From: Roseateles_B flavus
Lineage (GTDB): Bacteria; Pseudomonadota; Gammaproteobacteria; Burkholderiales; Burkholderiaceae_C
Assembly: GCF_039872765.1 (NCBI RefSeq)
Contig: NZ_JBDPZC010000001.1
Coordinates: 248,001-312,000, forward strand
Length of the DNA: 64,000 bases
Direction of reading: 5' to 3'
Below the pieces are notes generated by a model. The model worked only from the letters and a program-made list of their open reading frames with translations. It did not search any database and was not told the DNA's origin. Within the stretch, counting starts at the first letter, position 1; each line of letters starts with the position of its first letter. Of this stretch, positions 24,161 through 35,954 are shown one piece after another. A program made the position numbers and the translations under genes.

Positions 24161-25039
24161 ATGGCAGCAGAAGGACACGCGCCGACCGCAGGTGAGTACA
24201 TCACTCACCACTTGCAGCACTGGCAGAAGAACTTTGCTCTGGTGGACCAGAAGCAGCATGGCATCGTCGATTTCAGCGTCTTCAACCTGGACTCGCTGAT
24301 CTATTCCGTCGTGCTGGGCTTCCTGGCTGTCTTCTTCCTGTGGCGTGCCGCCCGCAAGGCCACCTCCGGCGTGCCGGGCCGCTTCCAGGCTGCCGTCGAG
24401 ATCCTGGTCGAGATGGTCGACAACCAGGCCAAGGGCGTGATCCACAACGAGAAGAGCCGTAAGGTCGTGGGCCCCGTCGCCCTGACCGTGTTCGTGTGGA
24501 TCTTCTTCATGAACGCCATGGACATGCTGCCCGTGGACTGGCTGCCCAAGCTGTGGGGCAACTACGTCGCCGCCACCGGCCATGACCCGCACCACGCCTA
24601 CATGCGCGTCGTGCCCACGGCCGACCTGTCGACCACGCTGAGCATGTCCACCTTCGTGCTGCTGCTCTGCCTGTTCTACAACATCAAGATCAAGGGCCTG
24701 GGCGGCTGGGGCCACGAGCTGATCTCGGCACCTTTCGGCGCGCACCCCGTGCTGTGGCCGTTCAACTTCGCCATGCAGATGATCGAATTCCTTGCCAAGA
24801 CCGTGTCCCACGGCATGCGACTGTTCGGCAACATGTTCGCAGGCGAGCTCGTGTTCATGCTGATCGCCCTGATGGGTGGCGGCTGGGCGCTGACGGGCAC
24901 GGGCATCGGTCTGGCCATCGGCCACATCGTTGCCGGCACCGTCTGGACCCTGTTCCACATCCTCGTGATCGTGCTGCAGGCCTTCATCTTCATGATGCTG
25001 ACGCTGATCTACATCGGCCAGGCCCATGACGCGCACTGA
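24161..25039 (+). CDS. atpB: ATP synthase F0 subunit a
   Basis: This 292-residue membrane subunit forms the proton half-channels next to the c-ring. The essential arginine is in HGMRLFGNMFAGEL (R220), followed by the closing ILVIVLQAFIFMMLTLIYIGQA helix. The membrane segments and length are normal for Burkholderiales. It starts 14 bp after atpI. Confidence 0.97.
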   Translation: MAAEGHAPTAGEYITHHLQHWQKNFALVDQKQHGIVDFSVFNLDSLIYSVVLGFLAVFFLWRAARKATSGVPGRFQAAVEILVEMVDNQAKGVIHNEKSRKVVGPVALTVFVWIFFMNAMDMLPVDWLPKLWGNYVAATGHDPHHAYMRVVPTADLSTTLSMSTFVLLLCLFYNIKIKGLGGWGHELISAPFGAHPVLWPFNFAMQMIEFLAKTVSHGMRLFGNMFAGELVFMLIALMGGGWALTGTGIGLAIGHIVAGTVWTLFHILVIVLQAFIFMMLTLIYIGQAHDAH

Positions 25040-25114
25040 TTGAAGACCTTCAGTCGGGCACCTCTTTCTTTCTCGTTTCCTTTCTTTCTTTTCTAACCTC
25101 TTCAGGAGCACAAA

Positions 25115-25372
25115 ATGGAAAACATCCTCGGCCTCGTGGCACTGGCTTGCGGCATCATCGTTGGTCTGGGCGCTATCGGCGCTTCCATCGGCATCGCGCT
25201 GATGGGTGGCAAGTTCCTGGAGTCCTCCGCTCGCCAGCCCGAGCTGATGAACGAACTGCAAACCAAGATGTTCATTCTGGCCGGCCTGATCGACGCTGCC
25301 TTCCTGATCGGCGTCGCTATCGCTCTGCTGTTCGCCTTCGCCAACCCCTTCACCGCTGGCCTGGCTCACTAA
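25115..25372 (+). CDS. atpE: ATP synthase F0 subunit c
   Basis: This 85-residue hairpin of two membrane helices joined by the polar loop RQPE forms the rotor ring. The proton-binding carboxylate is D60 (LAGLIDAAFLIG); no sodium-binding signature is seen, so it is proton-driven. A strong SD (AGGAG) lies in the T/C-rich 75-bp gap after atpB, fitting the high synthesis rate needed for this multicopy subunit. Confidence 0.97.
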   Translation: MENILGLVALACGIIVGLGAIGASIGIALMGGKFLESSARQPELMNELQTKMFILAGLIDAAFLIGVAIALLFAFANPFTAGLAH

Positions 25373-25409
25373 GCGCCACGTCCCCTTTCACGACTGAAAG
25401 GATCGTGCC

Positions 25410-25880
25410 GTGAATATCAACGCAAGCCTTTTCATTCAGTGGATCCCGTTCGCAGTGCTCGTGTTCGTCACGATGCGCTTCATCTGGCCGCCGATCACCA
25501 AGGCCTTGGACGAGCGTGCAGGCAAGATCCGCGAGGGTCTGGCTGCCGCCGACAAGGCCAAGGCTGAGCTGGCCACCGCCAACAAGGCGGCAGATGAGCA
25601 ACGGGCCATTGCGCGCAACGAGACCACCAAGCTGCTGGCTGACGCTGAAAAGCGCGCCGCTGCCATCGTGGACGAGGCCAAGAAGCGTGCTGAAGAAGAA
25701 GGCGCCAAGATCGTGGCCGCTGCCAAGGCTGATGCCGAGCAGCAAGCCACCCGTGCCCGCGAGGCCCTGCGCGAGCAGGTCGCCGTGCTGGCCGTGAAGG
25801 GCGCCGAGCAAATTCTGCAGCGCGAGGTCAATGCCAGCGTGCACGCCGAGTTGCTGGGCCGTCTGAAGACGGAGCTGTAA
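25410..25880 (+). CDS. atpF: ATP synthase F0 subunit b
   Basis: This 156-residue peripheral-stalk subunit has one N-terminal membrane helix (IQWIPFAVLVFVTMRFIWPPI) followed by a long charged, Ala-rich coiled coil ending in EILQREVNASVHAELLGRLKTEL. It starts with GTG after AAAGGA. The stop lies two bases before atpH. Confidence 0.96.
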   Translation: MNINASLFIQWIPFAVLVFVTMRFIWPPITKALDERAGKIREGLAAADKAKAELATANKAADEQRAIARNETTKLLADAEKRAAAIVDEAKKRAEEEGAKIVAAAKADAEQQATRAREALREQVAVLAVKGAEQILQREVNASVHAELLGRLKTEL

Positions 25881-25882
25881 TC

Positions 25883-26416
25883 ATGGCTGAGCTCGCCACC
25901 ATTGCACGCCCCTACGCTGAGGCGCTCTATCAGGTCGCGAAGAAGCACGATGTGAAGGCCTGGGGTCAGCAGCTTGATGCGCTGGCCCTGGTCGCACAGG
26001 ATGCTGACCTGCGCTCGTTTGCCGACAACCCCAAGGTCACCGCTGAGCAGGTGTTCGTCATCATGACGGCCGCCACCAAGCAGACCCTGGCACCGGAGCT
26101 GCAGAACTTCCTGCGCGCGGTGATCGACAACGGCCGCCTCTCGGCGCTGTCGGCGGTCGTGGACCAGTTCCACGTGCTCGCCAACGCAGCCGCCGGCGTC
26201 GCCGATGCGCAGATCTTCAGTGCCTATCCGATCGAGCCGGCCCAGTTGGCGGACGTGGTCGCGACGCTGGAAAAGCGCTTCGGTCGCAAGCTCGAAGCCC
26301 ATGTTCAGCTGGAGCCCGCTCTCATCGGCGGTATCCGGGTGGTGGTTGGCGATGAGGTGCTCGACACCTCCGTCAAGGCCCGCCTGGACCGCATGAAAGT
26401 GGCGCTCACCGCTTAA
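25883..26416 (+). CDS. atpH: ATP synthase F1 subunit delta
   Basis: This 177-residue subunit joins the peripheral stalk to the top of F1. Family marks are IARPYAEALYQVAKKH at the N-terminus and LIGGIRVVVGDEVLDTSVKARLDRMK at the C-terminus. It starts two bases after atpF, so translation is probably coupled. Confidence 0.96.
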   Translation: MAELATIARPYAEALYQVAKKHDVKAWGQQLDALALVAQDADLRSFADNPKVTAEQVFVIMTAATKQTLAPELQNFLRAVIDNGRLSALSAVVDQFHVLANAAAGVADAQIFSAYPIEPAQLADVVATLEKRFGRKLEAHVQLEPALIGGIRVVVGDEVLDTSVKARLDRMKVALTA

Positions 26417-26501
26417 GCACCAGCGCGAAGACACCTTATCCGATTCATCCCTGTGTCACCCGCGCTCTGGCAACAGACGCCCGACCAGATGGGAGCAAGC
26501 A

Positions 26502-28055
<1,554 letters not shown>

Positions 28056-28110
28056 GCAACCATGACCGGGTGCAAACCTCGGTGAGCACCCGGCCCTAAC
28101 AGGAGAAATC

Positions 28111-28983
28111 ATGGCAGCAGGCAAGGAAATTCGCGGCAAGATCAAGTCGGTCGAGAACACCAAGAAGATCACCAAGGCCATGGAAATGGTCGCGGCATCC
28201 AAGATGCGCAAGGCGCAGGACCGGATGCGTGCGGCCCGTCCCTACAGCGACAAGATCGGCAACATCGCTGCCAATCTGTCCAAGGCCAACCCCGAGTACC
28301 AGCACGCCTTCATGGTCAAGAATGACCAGGCGAAGTCGGCCGGTTTCGTGGTGGTCACGACGGACAAGGGTCTGTGCGGCGGCTTGAACACCAATCTGTT
28401 GCGCGCGGTCACCACCAAGCTCAAGGACCTGGAGTCCGCCGGTCAGAAGGCTGAGGTCGTTGCCATCGGCAACAAGGGCCTGGGCTTCATGAACCGCATC
28501 GGCGCCAAGGTCGTGGCCCACGCCACGCAGCTGGGCGACCAGCCGCACATCGAGAAGCTGATTGGCCCCGTCAAGGTGCTGCTGGACAAGTACGCCGCTG
28601 GCGAGCTGTCCGCCGTCTATCTGTGCTTCACCCGCTTCATCAACACGATGAAGCAGGAGCCCGTGGTGCAGCAGCTGCTGCCCTTGTCGGCTGACGACAT
28701 GCAGACGGACAAGGCCTCGCACAGCTGGGACTACCTCTACGAGCCCGACGCCGCGACCGTCATCGACGAGCTGCTGGTGCGCTACACCGAGGCCCTGGTC
28801 TACCAGGCCGTCGCCGAGAACATGGCGTCCGAGCAATCGGCGCGCATGGTGGCCATGAAGGCCGCCACTGACAACGCAGGCACCCTGATCGGTGAGCTGA
28901 AGCTGGTCTACAACAAGACTCGCCAGGCCGCGATCACGAAGGAGCTGAGCGAGATCGTCAGCGGCGCCGCCGCCGTGGGCTGA
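28111..28983 (+). CDS. atpG: ATP synthase F1 subunit gamma
   Basis: This 290-residue rotor shaft has the N-terminal KEIRGKIKSVENTKKITKAMEMVAASKM helix and the C-terminal NKTRQAAITKELSEIVSGAAA helix that together form the coiled coil inside the alpha/beta ring. AGGAGA lies just upstream of the ATG. Confidence 0.98.
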   Translation: MAAGKEIRGKIKSVENTKKITKAMEMVAASKMRKAQDRMRAARPYSDKIGNIAANLSKANPEYQHAFMVKNDQAKSAGFVVVTTDKGLCGGLNTNLLRAVTTKLKDLESAGQKAEVVAIGNKGLGFMNRIGAKVVAHATQLGDQPHIEKLIGPVKVLLDKYAAGELSAVYLCFTRFINTMKQEPVVQQLLPLSADDMQTDKASHSWDYLYEPDAATVIDELLVRYTEALVYQAVAENMASEQSARMVAMKAATDNAGTLIGELKLVYNKTRQAAITKELSEIVSGAAAVG

Positions 28984-29031
28984 TCGCAGCAGACGCAGCA
29001 GCAAAAGTTTTGGAATTGAAGGAACGAAAAA

Positions 29032-30444
29032 ATGGCTAACACTCAATCAGTGGGCAAGATCGTTCAGTGCATCGGCGCCGTGGTGGACGTGGAATTCCCG
29101 CGTGACCAGATGCCCAAGGTGTACGACGCCTTGAAGATGGAAGGTTCCGCCCTGACGCTGGAAGTTCAGCAGCAGCTGGGCGACGGCGTGGTGCGTACCA
29201 TCGCCCTGGGTTCGTCCGACGGCCTGCGCCGCGGCACCGAAGTCTTCAACACCGGCGACACCATCAAGGTGCCGGTGGGCAAGGCCACCCTGGGTCGCAT
29301 CATGGACGTGCTGGGCAACCCCATCGACGAGCGTGGCGAGGTGTCCTCGGAGCTGACCGCTTCGATCCACCGTGCCGCTCCCTCGTACGACGAGCTGAGC
29401 CCCTCGCAGGACCTGCTGGAAACCGGCATCAAGGTGATCGACCTGATCTGCCCGTTCGCCAAGGGCGGCAAGGTGGGTCTGTTCGGTGGCGCCGGCGTGG
29501 GCAAGACCGTGAACATGATGGAACTCATCAACAACATCGCCAAGGCTCACTCGGGTCTGTCGGTGTTCGCTGGTGTGGGCGAGCGTACCCGTGAGGGCAA
29601 CGACTTCTATCACGAGATGGCCGATTCCGGCGTCGTGAACCTGGAGAACCTGGGCGAGTCCAAGGTGTCCATGGTCTACGGCCAGATGAACGAGCCCCCG
29701 GGCAACCGTCTGCGCGTGGCCCTGACCGGCCTGACCATCGCCGAGTCCTTCCGTGACGAAGGCCGTGACGTGCTGTTCTTCGTGGACAACATCTACCGCT
29801 ACACCCTGGCCGGTACCGAAGTGTCCGCACTGCTGGGCCGCATGCCTTCCGCCGTGGGCTACCAGCCGACGCTGGCCGAGGAAATGGGCCGTCTGCAAGA
29901 GCGCATCACCTCGACCAAGGTCGGTTCGATCACCTCCATCCAGGCCGTTTACGTGCCTGCCGATGACTTGACCGACCCGTCCCCCGCCACGACCTTCGCC
30001 CACTTGGACGCCACCGTCGTGCTGTCGCGTGACATCGCCGCCCTGGGTATCTACCCCGCCGTGGATCCGCTGGACTCCACCTCGCGTCAGGTGGACCCGA
30101 ACGTGGTCGGCGAAGAGCACTACACGACCACCCGCGCCGTCCAGCAAGTGCTGCAGCGCTACAAGGAACTGCGCGACATCATCGCGATTCTGGGCATGGA
30201 CGAGCTGTCCCCCGAAGACAAGCTGGCCGTGGCCCGCGCTCGCAAGATCCAGCGTTTCCTGTCGCAGCCCTTCCACGTGGCCGAAGTGTTCACCGGCTCG
30301 CCCGGCAAGTACGTGCCCCTGAAGGAAACCATCCGCGGCTTCAAGATGATTGTGGCTGGCGAGTGCGACCACCTGCCGGAGCAGGCGTTCTACATGGTCG
30401 GGACCATCGACGAAGCCTTCGAAAAAGCGAAGAAGCTGCAGTAA
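29032..30444 (+). CDS. atpD: ATP synthase F1 subunit beta
   Basis: This 470-residue catalytic subunit carries the P-loop GGAGVGKT, the catalytic-Glu segment GERTREGNDFY, VDNIYRYTLAGTEVSALLGR and the DELSPEDK motif near the C-terminus. GAAGGAAC precedes the ATG. The stop is followed by an unusually long 173-bp gap before atpC. Confidence 0.98.
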   Translation: MANTQSVGKIVQCIGAVVDVEFPRDQMPKVYDALKMEGSALTLEVQQQLGDGVVRTIALGSSDGLRRGTEVFNTGDTIKVPVGKATLGRIMDVLGNPIDERGEVSSELTASIHRAAPSYDELSPSQDLLETGIKVIDLICPFAKGGKVGLFGGAGVGKTVNMMELINNIAKAHSGLSVFAGVGERTREGNDFYHEMADSGVVNLENLGESKVSMVYGQMNEPPGNRLRVALTGLTIAESFRDEGRDVLFFVDNIYRYTLAGTEVSALLGRMPSAVGYQPTLAEEMGRLQERITSTKVGSITSIQAVYVPADDLTDPSPATTFAHLDATVVLSRDIAALGIYPAVDPLDSTSRQVDPNVVGEEHYTTTRAVQQVLQRYKELRDIIAILGMDELSPEDKLAVARARKIQRFLSQPFHVAEVFTGSPGKYVPLKETIRGFKMIVAGECDHLPEQAFYMVGTIDEAFEKAKKLQ

Positions 30445-30481
30445 GCGGCGCATTCGGGCCTCAGGCGTCGTTGCCGTGCTC

Positions 30482-30568
30482 GCCGGACAGGAAGTCCGGC
30501 TGTGCGCGGCGCCTAGCCTGAGACCCGACTGCTTGCTTCCTGCACCTTCTTCCTCGCTTGGGGCGAGG
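30482..30568 (+). other. Two stem-loops in the atpD-atpC gap
   Basis: GCCGGAC/GTCCGGC (30482-30488 and 30494-30500) and CCTCGC/GCGAGG (30552-30557 and 30563-30568) form two perfect short stems, each with a 5-base loop. Neither is followed by a T-run. They may slow or process the message between atpD and atpC. Confidence 0.45.
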
Positions 30569-30617
30569 GTTGGGAAGCAGACGACTTACTTCAACTTCAA
30601 CGCTAGAAAGATTGAAC

Positions 30618-31034
30618 ATGGCAACCATTCATGTTGACGTGGTGTCCGCCGAGGAGAGCATCTTCTCGGGCGAGGCCAAGTTCGTCGCGTTGCCGGGTGA
30701 AGGTGGTGAGCTGGGCATCCTGCCGCAGCACACGCCGCTGATCACCCGCATCAAGCCCGGCGCGGTGCGCATCCAGCGTGCTGACAACGGCCAGGAAGAG
30801 TTCGTGTTCGTGGCCGGTGGCATTCTGGAAGTGCAGCCGAACCGCGTGACCGTGCTGGCTGACACCGCCATCCGCGGCAAGGACCTGGACGAAGCCAAGG
30901 CCACCGAGGCCAAGAAGCTGGCCGAGGAAGCGATGAAGAACGCCAAGAGCGACATCGACTTCGCCAAGGCGCAAGGCGAGTTCGCCGCCATGGCTGCCCA
31001 GATCGCAGCCCTGCGCAAGTTCCGCAAGAAGTGA
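30618..31034 (+). CDS. atpC: ATP synthase F1 subunit epsilon
   Basis: This 138-residue central-stalk regulator has the beta-sandwich signature (LPGEGGELGILPQHTPLIT, FVAGGILEVQPNRVTVLADTA) followed by the two-helix C-terminal domain that can brake ATP hydrolysis. The ATG at 30618 begins MATIHVDVVSAE, the usual start; a longer frame to 30558 lacks support. It is the last gene of the atp operon. Confidence 0.96.
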   Translation: MATIHVDVVSAEESIFSGEAKFVALPGEGGELGILPQHTPLITRIKPGAVRIQRADNGQEEFVFVAGGILEVQPNRVTVLADTAIRGKDLDEAKATEAKKLAEEAMKNAKSDIDFAKAQGEFAAMAAQIAALRKFRKK

Positions 31035-31087
31035 GGGCCGCCGCCCTCAGCCTGCCCCCGGGCCGCTGAGCGGTGGTCTTCCCACGG

Positions 31088-31126
31088 CGCCCGCCGACGC
31101 AAGTCCGGCGGGCGTTGTCTTTTCCC
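31088..31126 (+). terminator. Intrinsic terminator of the atp operon
   Basis: CGCCCGCCG (31088-31096) and CGGCGGGCG (31106-31114) form a perfect 9-bp GC stem with a 9-base loop, followed directly by TTGTCTTTTCCC. It lies 54 bp after the atpC stop. Confidence 0.85.
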
Positions 31127-31202
31127 TTTCCGGATTTCAGCCGATTTCAGCCGAGGTCCTCGAATTCAGGCAGCATCCGCCGCCACCCCACAGGTTCCCG
31201 CC

Positions 31203-32072
31203 ATGCCCACGCCCATCGCCCTGACCCGCCACCACGGCCTCGAAGCCCTGGAACTCGTCGCGCCCGATGGCGCCCGTGCGGTCCTGCTGCTGCACGGTGC
31301 GCACCTGACTTCCTGGATCCCCGCGGGCGGGGAGGAGCAGCTGTACCTCTCGCCCCGCAGCACCTTCGCAACTGGCCAGGCCATCCGCGGCGGCGTGCCC
31401 CTGATCTTTCCGCAGTTCAGTGCGCGCGGCCCGCTGATGCGCCATGGCTTCGCCCGCACCAAGCCCTGGCAGCTGCTGCAGGCCGAGCAGGGCGCCGACG
31501 ACGCCCTGGCTGTGCTGCAGCTCACCGACGATGCCGCCACCCGCATGGTCTGGCCGCATGCCTTCTCGGCCGAGCTGTCGGTACGGGTCAGCGGGCAGAG
31601 CCTGGACATCGAGCTGGCCGTGGAGAACACCGGCGACTCGGCCTTCGACTTCACCGCCGCCCTGCACACCTATCTGCGCACCGGCGCGCTGGACGCCACC
31701 AGCCTGCGCGGCCTGGCCGGCCTGCACTACTGGGATCAGGTGAAGAACGCCGAGCAGCTGCAGCGCAGCGACCTGGTCCTGCCCGGCAGCCCTGGCTGCG
31801 AGGATCTGGACCGCATCTACTACCAGCTGAAGAACCCGCTGCAGCTGATCGATGAATCCGGCCCGCAGCGCCGGGCCCTGGACCTCCTGCAGCAGGGCTT
31901 CGAGGACACCGTGATCTGGAATCCGGGCGCCGCCAAGTGCGCGCAGCTGGCCGACATGCCGGCCGAGGGCTACCAGCACTTCCTGTGCGTGGAGGCCGCG
32001 GCCATCGAACGCCCGGTGCTCCTGCAGCCGGGCGAGGTGTGGAGCGGCATGCAGAGCCTGCGTCTGGCCTGA
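31203..32072 (+). CDS. D-hexose-6-phosphate mutarotase (YeaD-like aldose 1-epimerase)
   Basis: This 289-residue beta-sandwich protein has the YeaD family run LLLHGAHLTSWIPAGGEEQLYLSPRS, IRGGVPLIFPQF, LPHGFAR-like MRHGFARTKPW and FTAALHTYLR, with the conserved catalytic His and Glu regions. It should interconvert anomers of glucose-6-phosphate. In this bacterial group it often sits near hemE. It lies just after the atp terminator, so it is a separate unit. Confidence 0.88.
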   Translation: MPTPIALTRHHGLEALELVAPDGARAVLLLHGAHLTSWIPAGGEEQLYLSPRSTFATGQAIRGGVPLIFPQFSARGPLMRHGFARTKPWQLLQAEQGADDALAVLQLTDDAATRMVWPHAFSAELSVRVSGQSLDIELAVENTGDSAFDFTAALHTYLRTGALDATSLRGLAGLHYWDQVKNAEQLQRSDLVLPGSPGCEDLDRIYYQLKNPLQLIDESGPQRRALDLLQQGFEDTVIWNPGAAKCAQLADMPAEGYQHFLCVEAAAIERPVLLQPGEVWSGMQSLRLA

Positions 32073-32156
32073 TGCTGAAGGCGCCCGGGGCGCGATGCGC
32101 CTCTTCTTGATCCAGCCCCGGCATGACCTGGCTCAAGACGCCGATAATCGCGGCCC

Positions 32157-33245
32157 ATGAGCGCTCCCCTGCAAAACGACACCTTCCTGCGCGCCTGCCT
32201 GCGCCAGCCGACCGACTACACGCCCGTCTGGCTGATGCGCCAAGCCGGCCGCTACCTGCCCGAGTACCGCGACACCCGCGCCCAGGCCGGCAGCTTCATG
32301 GGCCTGGCCACCAACACCGACTACGCCACCGAGGTCACGCTGCAGCCGCTGGAGCGCTATCCGCTGGACGCCGCCATCCTCTTCAGCGACATCCTCACCG
32401 TGCCCGACGCCATGGGCCTGGGCCTGTCCTTCCAGCAGGGCGAGGGACCCAAGTTCGCCAAGGTCGTGCGTGACGAGGCCGCCGTGGCCGAGCTGGCCGT
32501 GCCGGACATGGACAAGCTGCGCTACGTCTTCGACGCCGTCAGCTCCATCCGCAAGGCGCTCAATGGCCGCGTGCCGCTGATCGGCTTCTCGGGCAGCCCC
32601 TGGACCCTGGCCTGCTACATGGTCGAGGGCGGCGGCTCGGACGACTACCGCCAGGTCAAGGCCCTCATGTACAGCCGCCCGGACCTGATGCACCGCATCC
32701 TGCAGGTCAACGCGGACGCCGTGGCTCAGTACCTCAACACCCAGATCGAGGCCGGCGCACAGGCCGTGATGGTCTTCGATTCCTGGGGCGGGGTGCTGGC
32801 CGACGGCATGTTCCAGGAGTTCAGCCTGGCCTATTCGCGCCGGGTGCTGGCCCAGGTCAAGACCGAGCATGAAGGCCAGCGCATCCCGCGCATCCTCTTC
32901 ACCAAGGGCGGCGCCCTGTGGCTGGACGAGATCGCCGAGGCGGGCGCCGATGTCGTCGGCCTGGACTGGACGGCCAACCTGGCCAAGGCCCGCGCCCAGG
33001 TGCAGGACCGCGTCGCCCTGCAGGGCAATCTGGACCCGAACGTGCTGTTCGCGCCGCCCGAGGCCATTCGCGCCCAGGTCCGCCGTGTGCTGGACAGCTT
33101 CGGCCGTCCGCAGCGTGCCGACGGCGGCTGGGGCGGCCATGTCTTCAACCTGGGCCATGGCATCAGCCAGTTCACGCCGCCGGAGCACGTGCTGCACCTG
33201 GTGGACGAGGTGCACCAGCACTCGCGCCGTCTGCGCCAGGCCTGA
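32157..33245 (+). CDS. hemE: Uroporphyrinogen decarboxylase
   Basis: This 362-residue enzyme removes four acetate carboxyls from uroporphyrinogen III in haem synthesis. Signatures are PVWLMRQAGRYLPEYR, LFSDILTVPDAMGLG, GFSGSPWTLACYMVEG and the C-terminal GGHVFNLGHGI. The length is normal. A GATAAT -10-like hexamer (32143-32148) precedes the ATG closely. The hemE-priA order is typical of Burkholderiales. Confidence 0.97.
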   Translation: MSAPLQNDTFLRACLRQPTDYTPVWLMRQAGRYLPEYRDTRAQAGSFMGLATNTDYATEVTLQPLERYPLDAAILFSDILTVPDAMGLGLSFQQGEGPKFAKVVRDEAAVAELAVPDMDKLRYVFDAVSSIRKALNGRVPLIGFSGSPWTLACYMVEGGGSDDYRQVKALMYSRPDLMHRILQVNADAVAQYLNTQIEAGAQAVMVFDSWGGVLADGMFQEFSLAYSRRVLAQVKTEHEGQRIPRILFTKGGALWLDEIAEAGADVVGLDWTANLAKARAQVQDRVALQGNLDPNVLFAPPEAIRAQVRRVLDSFGRPQRADGGWGGHVFNLGHGISQFTPPEHVLHLVDEVHQHSRRLRQA

Positions 33246-33815
33246 TCCCGGCTGCTGCGCCAGAATGGCGGCCAGCCGCCCTCTGGCCAGCGCAGCAGAC
33301 CTTGCGGAGGGCCAGCCGGATGGGCCGGGAGCGGGCTGCGTCGCAGTCCAATGAATCGCAGGCCATGAGCGGGCCATGAGCGGGGCAATCGCCGCGCAAG
33401 GCCCGTGAATCAACGGCCCAATGGCTGTGAAGTCTGCACAGTAAGTAGACACTTATCCCCAAAAAGGGGGCGGGCGTTCCAGCTTGTGGCAATTGCTGCG
33501 GCGCATCTCGGGGTTTCCACGATTGCCGGCTAAGTGCTTGATTTTATTGATGTTGATCAGTTCGCATCGCGAATCGGCAGTCCGCAGGGGCGAACGGACC
33601 AGGGCAGGGCGGGACCAGCAGCCCGGCGGTGAGCGCAACTTTTGCACAAAGTTATCCACAGCTTGGGAGCGCTCCGCGCCAAGAGCCTGGATGAATCAAG
33701 CAGTTAGCGGGGATTTCGAGGGCAGACATGCAGAAAACGCGGCAAGTGCGGCAGGCTTTCCAGGGCTCCGGCCCGGCCTTCGCCTGTCGGGCCGCGAGGG
33801 CTCCGGAGGCGATCG
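33246..33815. other. 570-bp hemE-priA intergenic region with DnaA-box-like sites
   Basis: No gene is supported here; the short frames lack SD sites and family matches. The region is AT-richer than its surroundings (especially 33420-33560). It holds a perfect DnaA-type 9-mer TTATCCACA (33652-33660), preceded by the dyad TTTGCACAAA, and a one-mismatch copy TTATCCCCA (33453-33461) beside a CCCC-A5-GGGG stem. It probably carries the priA promoter and may be DnaA-responsive. Confidence 0.5.
33652..33660 (+). promoter_or_regulatory. DnaA-box-like 9-mer upstream of priA
   Basis: TTATCCACA matches the strong DnaA consensus TTATNCACA exactly. It lies 156 bp before the priA start, where DnaA could link primosome synthesis to replication state. 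Single boxes also occur by chance. Confidence 0.5.
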
Positions 33816-35936
<2,121 letters not shown>

Positions 35937-35954
35937 GCCCTGCGCGCGGCGGCC

